A DNA stretch of 64,000 nt, taken from positions 62,001 through 126,000 of the forward strand of contig NZ_AXWS01000008.1 in assembly GCF_000482785.1 (NCBI RefSeq). The letters run 5' to 3'. Shown here piece by piece: positions 10,527 through 18,428 of the stretch. The position numbers and the translations under genes were made by a program. Below the pieces are notes generated by a model. It did no database searches, was not told the DNA's origin, and saw only the letters and a list, made by a program, of their open reading frames with translations. This DNA is from Derxia gummosa DSM 723 (GTDB lineage: Bacteria; Pseudomonadota; Gammaproteobacteria; Burkholderiales; Burkholderiaceae_E). Position 1 is the first letter of the stretch; each line of letters begins with the position of its first letter.

Positions 10527-10790
10527 TCAGCCGAGTTCGCCGATATCTGGCTGATGCCCGGCGCTGGTGCTAATGACGAGGCAACCGGCGATCTGGGCCG
10601 CCGCATGCTCGTAGGAATGGATCATGTCGAAGGGATTGCCGGCCTTCTGGAGCGCGGCAATGGTCTGGTCCACCCGCGCCGCGAACAGCGCGATCAGCTG
10701 GCGGGTGTCGGGCTGGCAGTCGGCGATGGCGCGCGTGAAATCGGTGAGCGCTTTCCGCCGGGCGATCGGGTCATCGGGGATTTGCTGCAT
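10527..10790 (-). CDS. small hypothetical protein
   Basis: This 87-residue protein is not recognised. It is predicted mostly helical (IARRKALTDFTRAIADCQ, TRQLIALFAARVDQTIAALQ) with two cysteines and no signal peptide. It stands alone between the hydrolase and the methyltransferase genes, all on the same strand. Codon use looks like its neighbours and no competing gene lies on the other strand, which supports it being real. The ribosome site is weak (an AAGGA lies 13 bases before the ATG). It could be a small regulatory or phasin-like helical protein, but nothing in the sequence establishes this. Confidence 0.5.
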   Translation of the reverse strand: MQQIPDDPIARRKALTDFTRAIADCQPDTRQLIALFAARVDQTIAALQKAGNPFDMIHSYEHAAAQIAGCLVISTSAGHQPDIGELG

Positions 10791-10958
10791 TTCGCTGCCA
10801 GTCCTTGTTCTTGTGAGGATTGATGGCGATCAACAAATCACATGCCAGTGTCGTCATGACACAACGGTGAATGCTCGCGGGACAGGGTGTTGCAGTGCGG
10901 GACGCATTTGTCGCCGGAGGGCGGCGCCGGCCGGCGCCCGCAAGCCGGTGCGCGTGCC

Positions 10959-11933
10959 TCAGGCCTTCACAAAGCGCAGCGTGAAGCGGTCGCTTTCGCC
11001 GATGGCCGCGTACTTCGCACGGTCGGTTTCGCCGAGGCGGAAGGTGGGCGGCAGGGTCCAGACGCCAGCCGGATGGTCCTTGCCGTCGCGCGGATTGGCG
11101 TTGATCTCGGAGCGCGCTGCGAGCCTCAGCCCGGCGGCTTCGGCCAGCGCGATGACGTCGGCCTCGCGCACATAGCCGGCCGCGAGCGCCGCCTCGGCCG
11201 AGGCGCCGGGCGCGGCGCGGTGATCCTCGATGCCGAACACGCCGCCCGGCCGCAGCGCCGCCGCGATCGCGCGCAAGGCGCTCTCGCCGCGCCCGGCCAC
11301 GATCCAGTTGTGCAGATTGCGAAAGCTCAGCACCGCGTCGGCGCTGCCGGGCGCGACGAAGGCCGGATCGAGCGCGTCGAACTGCGCGAGCTCCACCCGG
11401 CCGAAGCGCGCCGGGTCGGCCGCGAGCTTCGCCTCGAAGGCCGGCCGGGCGCGCGCGAAGTTCTCGCCCGGGAATTCGGCCGGCGGCAACGCGGCGATGT
11501 AGCGCCCGCGCGGCGCGAGCCAGGGCGCGAGGATTTCGGTCCACCACATGCCGCCGCCGGGCCAGAGTTCGACCACGGTCTGGTCGGCGCGCAGGCCGAA
11601 GAAGGCCAGCGTCTGCGCCGGATGGCGCGCGCCGTCGCGGGCGCGGTTGGCGGGGGTGCGCAGCGGCGAGTCGATCGCGGCCTGGAGCGCGGGGTCGATG
11701 GCGGCGGCATCGGGCGTGACGCCGGCATCGCCCGTCGTACCGGTCGTGGCGCAGCCGCCGAGCCCAAGGCCGGCCAGTCCGCCCGCCGTCAAGGCCGCGC
11801 CCGCGCCGCCGGTCGTCATCGCGCTGCCGAGGCCGGCGACCACGCCGCGCGCCGCCATGCCGCCGAGCGCGCCGGCCGCCGTCGCGAGCCATGCCCGTCT
11901 TGCCGCGCCATCGCGCCGATCGCCGCTTTCCAT
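10959..11933 (-). CDS. exported class I SAM-dependent methyltransferase-like protein
   Basis: The 324-residue product has a Rossmann-type methyltransferase core with VVELWPGGGMWWTEILAP as the SAM-binding segment and a late PGGVFGIEDHRA strand. This matches the COG4798-type predicted methyltransferases. The N terminus is notable. Twin-arginine-like RRDGAARRAWLATAAGAL is followed by a Gly/Ala-rich hydrophobic stretch ending in LGGC at about residue 60, which could be a Tat signal with a lipobox. Exported methyltransferase-fold proteins are uncommon because SAM is cytoplasmic, although this family often carries signal peptides. The ATG at 11933 has GGGAGAC placed correctly. It diverges from the Mn-catalase gene. 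Confidence 0.82.
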   Translation of the reverse strand: MESGDRRDGAARRAWLATAAGALGGMAARGVVAGLGSAMTTGGAGAALTAGGLAGLGLGGCATTGTTGDAGVTPDAAAIDPALQAAIDSPLRTPANRARDGARHPAQTLAFFGLRADQTVVELWPGGGMWWTEILAPWLAPRGRYIAALPPAEFPGENFARARPAFEAKLAADPARFGRVELAQFDALDPAFVAPGSADAVLSFRNLHNWIVAGRGESALRAIAAALRPGGVFGIEDHRAAPGASAEAALAAGYVREADVIALAEAAGLRLAARSEINANPRDGKDHPAGVWTLPPTFRLGETDRAKYAAIGESDRFTLRFVKA

Positions 11934-12137
11934 GCTGTCTCCCGTGTCCGCATTGCCGCCGCGCCGATGCCGCCGACGCGCCGCCTCGTTTCCGTCCGAC
12001 AGGCGCCCCCGCCGCAACCTGACGCGGCGGGCGCGCCGTCCCGCCCAGCATGGAAGCACGCCGTGAGCTTGCGGCGGAACCGCCCATGGCCAGCGTGACG
12101 CCGCGACCGTGCGCAGCCAGCATCGAGGAGACTGTCC

Positions 12138-13058
12138 ATGTTTGCCCACAACAAGCGCCTGCAATACACGGTCCGCGTGAGCGAGACCAACCCCGGCCTC
12201 GCCAATCTGCTGCTCGAACAGTTCGGCGGGCCGCAGGGCGAACTGGCCGCCGCCTGCCGCTACTTCACCCAGGCGCTCGCCGAGGACGATCCGGGCCGCA
12301 AGGACATGCTGCTCGACATCGCGACCGAGGAGCTGAGCCACCTCGAAGTGATCGGCAGCATGGTCGCGATGCTCAACAAGGGCGCCAAGGGCGAGCTGGC
12401 CGAGGCCACGTCGAGCGAGGCCGAGCTGTACCGGAAGATCCACGGCGCCGGCAACGACAGCCACACGACGCAGGTGCTCTACGGCGCCGGTGCGCCGCTC
12501 ATCAACTCGGCCGGCGTGCCCTGGACCTCGGCCTACATCGACACCATCGGCGAACCCACGGCCGACCTGCGCTCGAACATCGCCGCCGAGGCGCGCGCCA
12601 AGATCATCTACGAGCGCCTCATCAATCTCACCGACGACCCCGGCGTGAAGGAAGCCCTCGGCTTCCTGATGACGCGCGAGATCGCGCACCAGAAGTCCTT
12701 CGAGAAGGCGCTGTACGCGATCGAGCCCAACTTCCCGCCCGGCAAGCTGCCCGGCGACGAGCGCTTCACGAGCGTCTATTTCAAGATGAGTCAGGGCGAA
12801 GGCATGCGCGAAGGCCCGTGGAACCGCGACGACCAGTGGAACGTCGTGCGCGAGCGCGAACGGCAGGCGGCGGTGGACGGCGGCGACGGCCTGCCGGCGG
12901 TCAAGCTGGACGCCGAGGAAATGGCCAATGTCGAGCAGCTCGCCGCGCGCACGCAATCCGACCCCGCCTCCGACCCGGTGACGGGCGCCGAGCTGGGCGC
13001 GACCGGCGTCGAGGCCGCCGACCCGGCGACCATCACCACGCCCAAGTCCATCGCCTGA
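12138..13058 (+). CDS. manganese catalase
   Basis: This is a non-haem catalase that dismutates hydrogen peroxide with a di-manganese centre. The 306-residue product shows the ferritin-like four-helix ligands in order: a Glu in PQGELAAACRYF, the EELSHLE motif, a Glu in NIAAEARAKIIYERL, and the His in MTREIAHQKSF. The C-terminal 60 residues (after DDQWNVV) form an acidic tail typical of the long Mn-catalases. The ATG has a GAGGAG site. It is followed 88 bp later by an Nramp-type metal transporter on the same strand, which would supply manganese for this enzyme. Confidence 0.95.
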   Translation: MFAHNKRLQYTVRVSETNPGLANLLLEQFGGPQGELAAACRYFTQALAEDDPGRKDMLLDIATEELSHLEVIGSMVAMLNKGAKGELAEATSSEAELYRKIHGAGNDSHTTQVLYGAGAPLINSAGVPWTSAYIDTIGEPTADLRSNIAAEARAKIIYERLINLTDDPGVKEALGFLMTREIAHQKSFEKALYAIEPNFPPGKLPGDERFTSVYFKMSQGEGMREGPWNRDDQWNVVRERERQAAVDGGDGLPAVKLDAEEMANVEQLAARTQSDPASDPVTGAELGATGVEAADPATITTPKSIA

Positions 13059-13146
13059 CGCGGGCCGTGCCTGCCGCCGCCCGCCACCGTCCGCCGCCAT
13101 GCGGTGAACGGCGCCCGCCGCCTGTCGTCCGCAACCGGGCCACCCC

Positions 13147-14499
13147 GTGAGCCCGCCGCCCGACGACGGCATCGCCGCCACCGCCGACGCGGCGGGCTTC
13201 GGCCCGAGCCTCGCCGAAGTCAACCGCAGCGTCGCGGTGCCCAGCGGCGTGCCCGTCTGGCGCCGCGCGCTGGCCTTTGCCGGGCCGGGCGCGCTCGTGT
13301 CCATCGGCTACATGGACCCGGGCAACTGGGCGACCGGCATCGCGGCGGGCGCGCGCCACGGCTATTCGCTGCTGTGGGTGGTGCTGCTGTCGAGCCTGAT
13401 GGCGGTGGTGCTGCAGGTACTGGCCGCGCGGCTCGGCATCGCCACCGGGCGCGACCTTGCCCAGCTCACGCGCGAACGCGCGAGCAGTCGCTCGGCCGTC
13501 GCGCAATGGCTGCTGTGCGAACTGGCGATCTGCGCCTGCGACCTCGCAGAGGTGCTCGGCACCGCGATCGCGCTCAACCTGCTGTTCGGCCTGCCGCTCG
13601 CGGCTGGCGTGCTGCTGAGCGCGCTCGACACCTTCCTGCTGCTCTGGTTGCAGCAGCACGGCTTCCGGCGGCTGGAAGCCTTCATCGCGACGCTGGCGCT
13701 GCTGGTGTTCGGCTGCATGGGCATCAACCTGATGCTCGCGCGGCCCGAAGTCTCGGCGGTACTCGGCGGGCTGCTGCCGCAACCGCTGGCCTTCGACGCC
13801 GACCAGCTCTGGCTCGCGATCGGGATCGTCGGCGCCACCGTCATGCCGCACAACCTCTACCTGCATTCGGCCATCGTGCAGACGCGCCGCCACGGCCGCG
13901 ACGACGCCGGCAAGCGCGAGGCGGCGCGCTTCGCGGCCTGGGACGCGGGCTTCGCGCTCGCTTTCGCCTTCATGGTGAACGCGGCGCTGCTGGTGCTCGC
14001 CGCCTCGGTCTTCCACGACGGCGGGCATCCCGAGGTGGATGGCATCGAGCAGGCGCACGAGCTGCTGTCGCCGCTGCTCGGCAGCGCGCTCGCGAGCGTG
14101 GTGTTCGGCCTCGCGCTGCTGCTGTCGGGCCAAAGCTCGGTCGTCACGGCGACGCTCGCCGGCCAGGTGGTGATGGAGGGCTTCGTGCGGATGCGGCTGC
14201 GGCCCTGGGCGCGGCGGCTGCTGACGCGCGGCATCGCGATCGTGCCGGCGCTGTTCGTCGCGCTCGACGGCAGCCCCGGCGCGACCGGCCGGCTGCTGGT
14301 GCTGAGCCAGGTGCTGCTGAGCCTGCAACTGCCATTTGCGATCTGGCCGCTGCTGCGCTTCACGCACGACCGGCGGCTGATGGGAGCGCTTGCAAATCCG
14401 CGCTGGCTCAGTGCGCTCACGGCGCTGATCGGCGCGCTGATCGTGACGCTCAACCTCTGGATGCTCGGGCGGATGGCGGCGGACTGGCTGGGCGGCTGA
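13147..14499 (+). CDS. mntH: Nramp-family divalent metal (Mn2+/Fe2+) transporter
   Basis: The 450-residue protein has about eleven membrane helices. It carries the two Nramp signature motifs that form the metal site: [12 protein letters not shown] in helix 1 and [15 protein letters not shown] in helix 6. The DPGN and MPH core residues are intact, so proton-coupled uptake of Mn2+ or Fe2+ is expected. DPGNWAT differs from the DPGNFAT of classical MntH and fits a diverged bacterial branch, so the symbol is tentative. Translation starts at a GTG at 13147; no ATG lies near enough. Its position after Mn-catalase suggests the pair is a peroxide or manganese-response unit. Confidence 0.9.
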   Translation: MSPPPDDGIAATADAAGFGPSLAEVNRSVAVPSGVPVWRRALAFAGPGALVSIGYMDPGNWATGIAAGARHGYSLLWVVLLSSLMAVVLQVLAARLGIATGRDLAQLTRERASSRSAVAQWLLCELAICACDLAEVLGTAIALNLLFGLPLAAGVLLSALDTFLLLWLQQHGFRRLEAFIATLALLVFGCMGINLMLARPEVSAVLGGLLPQPLAFDADQLWLAIGIVGATVMPHNLYLHSAIVQTRRHGRDDAGKREAARFAAWDAGFALAFAFMVNAALLVLAASVFHDGGHPEVDGIEQAHELLSPLLGSALASVVFGLALLLSGQSSVVTATLAGQVVMEGFVRMRLRPWARRLLTRGIAIVPALFVALDGSPGATGRLLVLSQVLLSLQLPFAIWPLLRFTHDRRLMGALANPRWLSALTALIGALIVTLNLWMLGRMAADWLGG

Positions 14500-14608
14500 A
14501 GCCCCTGCGCGATGGCGGGATTCACGTCGCAAAACGGCTGGCCGATGTCGCGGCGGGGATGGCATGGCGCGGGCGCGCGGCCAGCATTGCCGGGGCGCCC
14601 CGTGCGCG

Positions 14609-14628
14609 GAGCCGCCGGCCGGCGGCTC
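14609..14628. repeat. 20-bp perfect palindrome before MFS gene
   Basis: The half-site GAGCCGCCGG at 14609-14618 is immediately followed by its exact complement to 14628, with no spacer. It sits between the mntH stop and the preferred MFS start, so it may be a terminator stem or a binding site. No T-run follows. Confidence 0.4.
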
Positions 14629-14647
14629 CTCCCAGCCGCTTCGAGCC

Positions 14648-15958
14648 GTGCCTCCCTACGAATCCTCCGCTCCCGCCGCCGCGCCCGCGCCGGCCGCGAC
14701 CTCCGCCGTCGGGCCGCTCGGCCTGCCGCCCGCGCTCGTCGCGCCGCTGCTCGCCTTCTTCCTGCTCAGCATCGCCAATGGCGTGCTCGGCACCCATGTC
14801 TCGCTTGCGATGGATGCGCTCGGCGCGGGCATGGCGCGCATCGGCCGGGTGCAGGCCGCGTACTTCGCGGGACTCATGCTTGGCGCGCCGCTCGCGGTGG
14901 CCGCCATCGACCGCTTCGGCCAGTGCCGGGCCTTCGGCGGCTATGCGGTGACGGCGGCCATCGCCGCGCTCGGTCATCTGGCGAGCGAGGCCGAGGCGAC
15001 GTGGATCGCGCTCCGGCTCGCGGCGGGGGCGAGCATCGTCGGCGTGTACGCCTGCATCGAGAGCCTGCTGAACGCGGGCGCGAGCAATGAGGCACGCGGC
15101 CGGCTGGTGGCGCTGTACCTGATCTCGTCCTATGGCGGACTGACGGTCGGGCAGTTCCTGCTCGGCGCGGCGGGCCGCGTCGGACTCGACGGCTTCCTGC
15201 TCGCGGGCGCGCTGTTCTCGACGTCGCTGCTGCCGCTGCGGGCCTGGGCGCGCGTCGAGGCGGCGCAGCCCGCGCGGCGCGCTGCGCGGCGTCGGCTGGC
15301 CGGGCTGGCGGGGCCGCTGATCGTGCTGCGCGCGGCGCCGCTCGGGCTCGCGGCCTGCGCAATCGCCGGCGTGCTGCTCGGCGGCTTCTACGGCATGCAA
15401 CCGGTTGCATTGCGCGGCCTGGGGCTGTCGGCCACGGCGTCGAGCAACTTCATGGGCTTCGTGATGGCGGGCGCGCTGCTGACGCAATGGCCGGCGGCGC
15501 GGCTGGCCGATAGTCTGGGCCGCCCGCGCGCGCTGGCCTGGCTGGCGCTGGCGGGGCTGCTGCTGGCGCTGCTGGCGGCGGCGCTGGCCTGGCTCGCGGC
15601 GGGAACGGCAGGTGCCGCGCCGGGCATGCCGATCGCGGACAAGCCGGGACGGCTCGCGGGCGACGCGGCGTCGCCGCTTGCCGTCTGCGTGGTCGCGCTG
15701 CTGCACGCGACCGTGATCTTCAGCTTCTACGGCCTCGCGGTCTCGCATGCCAACGACGCCCTTCCGTCAGCCACGCGCGTGGCCGCCGCCGCGATGCTGC
15801 TGTGCGCGTTCTCGGCCGGAGGCAGTGCCGGGCCGATGCTGGTGTCGGCGGCGATGGAGGCGGCCGGGCCGGCCGGCTTCTGGCTCACGGGCGCCGCCGG
15901 CTGCGGTCTGCTCGCGCTGGCGACGCTGGTCGCCGTGCGGCACGCGGGCCGTTCATGA
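14648..15958 (+). CDS. MFS transporter
   Basis: This is a major-facilitator protein of about 436 residues with twelve predicted membrane segments, beginning PPALVAPLLAFFLLSIANGVLG. Loop 2-3 carries DRFGQCR, the degraded form of the G-x-x-D-R-x-G-R-R signature. The family resembles the YcaD-type MFS transporters, whose substrates are unknown. The start is uncertain. The GTG at 14648 gives a short Ala/Pro-rich N terminus before helix 1. The ATG at 14564 would add 28 residues and place a perfect palindrome inside the gene, so the later start is preferred. The region around 15396 has unusually rare codons because it contains a TGCAA-N4-TTGCA palindrome. Confidence 0.85.
   Translation: MPPYESSAPAAAPAPAATSAVGPLGLPPALVAPLLAFFLLSIANGVLGTHVSLAMDALGAGMARIGRVQAAYFAGLMLGAPLAVAAIDRFGQCRAFGGYAVTAAIAALGHLASEAEATWIALRLAAGASIVGVYACIESLLNAGASNEARGRLVALYLISSYGGLTVGQFLLGAAGRVGLDGFLLAGALFSTSLLPLRAWARVEAAQPARRAARRRLAGLAGPLIVLRAAPLGLAACAIAGVLLGGFYGMQPVALRGLGLSATASSNFMGFVMAGALLTQWPAARLADSLGRPRALAWLALAGLLLALLAAALAWLAAGTAGAAPGMPIADKPGRLAGDAASPLAVCVVALLHATVIFSFYGLAVSHANDALPSATRVAAAAMLLCAFSAGGSAGPMLVSAAMEAAGPAGFWLTGAAGCGLLALATLVAVRHAGRS
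15396..15409. repeat. TGCAA-N4-TTGCA palindrome inside MFS gene
   Basis: TGCAA CCGG TTGCA is perfectly palindromic over all 14 bases. It forces the rare codons GTT, GCA and (just beyond) TTG in a gene that otherwise favours G/C-ending codons. Confidence 0.7.
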
Positions 15959-16068
15959 GCGGCCGCAGACGGGTGACTTCGGCGAGCGACGACGGCTGCC
16001 GCCAGCCGGCCGCGCGCCGTAGCACTTCCTGACACCGGCGCCCTCGGCCGGCGCCGCAAGCTGCGGCG

Positions 16069-16581
16069 ATGGACGCGATCGACTGGTGGGGCAGCGGCGA
16101 GGATCTGGATGCGCTCCAGATGTCGCTGCGCGCCCTCGCGGTGTTCGGGCTGGCGCTCGCGCTGGTGCGCATCTCGGGCCGGCGCTCCTTCGGTCAGGGC
16201 AGTGCCTTCGATACCTGCGTGGCGGTGCTGATCGGCGCGGTGCTGAGTCGCGCCATCGTCGGCGCCTCGGCGTTCTGGCCGACGATCGCGGCGGGCACGA
16301 TGCTGGTGGTGCTGCACCGGCTCATCGGCGTGGCCAGCCTGCGCTCGACCTGGTTCGAAACCCTCATCAAGGGGCGGCCGATCTGGCTGGTGCGCGACGG
16401 CCGCATCGACGAGGCCTGCCTGCGTCGCGCCCTCATCACCCGCGCCGACCTGGAGGAGGCCATCCGCAAGGCCACCGGCGACACGCGCCCCGAGGCGGTG
16501 GCCAGCGCGGTACTGGAGCGCAATGGCGAGATCACCGTCGTGCCGCGCGGGCGCGGCGGCGATCGAGGGCGGCGCGGGTGA
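16069..16581 (+). CDS. YetF-like DUF421 membrane protein
   Basis: The 170-residue product has two to three N-terminal membrane helices (about residues 20-85). They are followed by a soluble domain containing STWFETLIKGRPIWLVRDGRID, the hallmark of the DUF421/YetF C-terminal domain. Members occur in Bacillus and many proteobacteria; in spore formers relatives influence germination, but the molecular role in proteobacteria is not established. The protein is slightly shorter than Bacillus YetF (about 230 residues), which is usual for the proteobacterial form. The ATG at 16069 gives a short polar N terminus before helix 1. It is convergent with the sensor gene at 16627. Confidence 0.88.
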   Translation: MDAIDWWGSGEDLDALQMSLRALAVFGLALALVRISGRRSFGQGSAFDTCVAVLIGAVLSRAIVGASAFWPTIAAGTMLVVLHRLIGVASLRSTWFETLIKGRPIWLVRDGRIDEACLRRALITRADLEEAIRKATGDTRPEAVASAVLERNGEITVVPRGRGGDRGRRG

Positions 16582-16626
16582 AGCGCGCGGCGCAAGGTGA
16601 AGCGCAGGGGGGCGGTGCGCCGCGCG

Positions 16627-18393
16627 TCACGGCGCCGGCTGGATCTGAGACCTGTCCGCGGCGATCCGGTCGGGCGCGTCGGCAGCGTTGGTGCCGGTGC
16701 CGCCGCCCGTGACAGCGGCGCCGTCGCCGACATTGCCACCACCCGGCCCGACACCGGCGTCGCCTCCGCGGCCCAGGCTGGTCATCGTCACGTCGGTCAC
16801 GAGCGCGTACAGGCCGGTCACGGTGTCGCCATCGTCGCGGTGCGGCACGAACACGGCGTCGTACTCGCGCGCGAGGCCATTGCGCATCTGGCGCACGCGC
16901 ACCTGCATGCGCTCGCCGGCGAGGCAGCGCTCGAGCACCGGCCGGCGCTCGCGCCAGGCGTCCTCGCCGAACACCTCGGCATAGCGGCGGCCCGTGGCTT
17001 CGGCCGGCGTCAGGCCTGTGTAGTCGCGCAGGGTGTTGTTGGCCGAGCGCAGCCGGCAGTCGCGGTCGAGGTAGAAGACCAGCACCGGCAGGTTGTCGGT
17101 GATCTCGGTCAGGCGCTGGCGCGTTTCGAGCAGATCGGAATTGGCCACGCGCAGTTCGCTCTCGCGTTCGACCACCACGCGCTCCAGCGAGGCGTAGTCG
17201 GCGCGCAGGCCGGCCTCGTGGTCACGCTGGCGCGCCAGCACGCGTTCGAGCGCGGCGGTGAGGCGCTGCGCCTCGCGGAAGCCGCCGAAGCGTCGCAGCG
17301 CGGTCTCGGCATCGCCCGGCCTGCCGTCGAGCGCGTCGGCCAGCTGGCCGAAGGGCCGCGACAGCCGCCAGGCCAGGGCCGCCGCCACCGCGCCGAACAG
17401 CAGCGCCAGCGCCACGCCGGTGGCCATGATCTGCGTGCGCAACTCCCGAAAGCCCGCGAGCGCGACCGACTCGGGCTGGCGCACCAGCACGCGCCAGCCG
17501 AGCGACTCGAAGCGCCCGCGCCCGGCCGACTGCGCCACCGCCGTGTAGCGCCGGTCCTCGCCCATGTCCTCGACGAGGAAGCCGTCGATGCCGCGCCAGC
17601 TGCCCGCGTACTGCTCGGGCGGCAGGCGCTGGCCCTCGGCGCCGGCCGGCCCGAGGATGACCACGCCCTCGCGGTCGATCACCCACACCTGCACGCCGCC
17701 GCCGGCATCGAGCGCGGCGAGCAGTTCGTCGCGCAGCTGGCGCGCCCAGCCCCAGCTCAGGTGCAGGCCGAGCACGCCGGTGGCGCGGCCGTCGGGCGTG
17801 CTCACGGGCACGGCCAGATCGACGAAGCGCCAGGGCTCGGGCTGCTGGGGCAGCAGTTTCTCGAGCATGACGGCGGGATGGACGTCGCCCGCGTACGCGC
17901 CGTCGCGCGCGCCGATGAACCAGGGCCGGCGGCTGACGTCGCGGCCTTCGAGCATGCCGCGCGTGGCCGCGACCACGTTGCCGCGCGTGTCGGCCAAGCC
18001 GAGCCAGGCGGCGGTGGGATAGCCGTCCTGGAACTGCTCCAGCACGCGGCGGATCGTGGCCGGCTCGCGGGCGGCGCGCACCGGGTCGAGCGTGGCCACG
18101 AGCCGCACGGCTTCCAGCTGCTGTTCCATGCCGCGGTCGAGCGCGTTGCGCATGTCGCGCGCGATCTGGCCGAGCAGCGCGCCGGCGCTGCGCTCGGCAT
18201 GGGCGCGCGCGAAGCTCTCGACCAGCAGCGTGGTGGCGATGACGGCACCGAGCACCGTGCACAACACGGCGGCGACGAGCCAGGTGGCAAGCGGAATGCG
18301 GGCAGGCGGGCGCATGGTCGGATCGGTGAAGGCCGGGCCCGCATTGTTGCCGAGGCCGGAGCGCCGCGCATGGTCGCGTCCCCCGCTGTCCAT
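16627..18393 (-). CDS. Cache-PAS membrane sensor protein without output domain
   Basis: The 588-residue product has a membrane helix at about residues 35-58, a periplasmic dCache-like region containing the GRDVSRRPWFIGARDG motif, a second helix near 350-372, and a HAMP-like and coiled-coil stretch (about 380-450). A PAS domain follows (LTEITDNLPVLVFYLDRDCRLRSANN, then DYTGLTPAEATGR). After the PAS there is only a Gly/Ala-rich tail, with no histidine kinase, GGDEF, EAL or methyl-accepting domain. It follows the GAF-PAS histidine kinase by 35 bp on the same strand, suggesting one operon. It may pass its signal to that kinase by contact. An alternative ATG at 18315 is possible. Confidence 0.85.
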   Translation of the reverse strand: MDSGGRDHARRSGLGNNAGPAFTDPTMRPPARIPLATWLVAAVLCTVLGAVIATTLLVESFARAHAERSAGALLGQIARDMRNALDRGMEQQLEAVRLVATLDPVRAAREPATIRRVLEQFQDGYPTAAWLGLADTRGNVVAATRGMLEGRDVSRRPWFIGARDGAYAGDVHPAVMLEKLLPQQPEPWRFVDLAVPVSTPDGRATGVLGLHLSWGWARQLRDELLAALDAGGGVQVWVIDREGVVILGPAGAEGQRLPPEQYAGSWRGIDGFLVEDMGEDRRYTAVAQSAGRGRFESLGWRVLVRQPESVALAGFRELRTQIMATGVALALLFGAVAAALAWRLSRPFGQLADALDGRPGDAETALRRFGGFREAQRLTAALERVLARQRDHEAGLRADYASLERVVVERESELRVANSDLLETRQRLTEITDNLPVLVFYLDRDCRLRSANNTLRDYTGLTPAEATGRRYAEVFGEDAWRERRPVLERCLAGERMQVRVRQMRNGLAREYDAVFVPHRDDGDTVTGLYALVTDVTMTSLGRGGDAGVGPGGGNVGDGAAVTGGGTGTNAADAPDRIAADRSQIQPAP

Positions 18394-18428
18394 GTGTTCG
18401 CTCGCGCCTTGGGGTGAACCCGAGAGCA

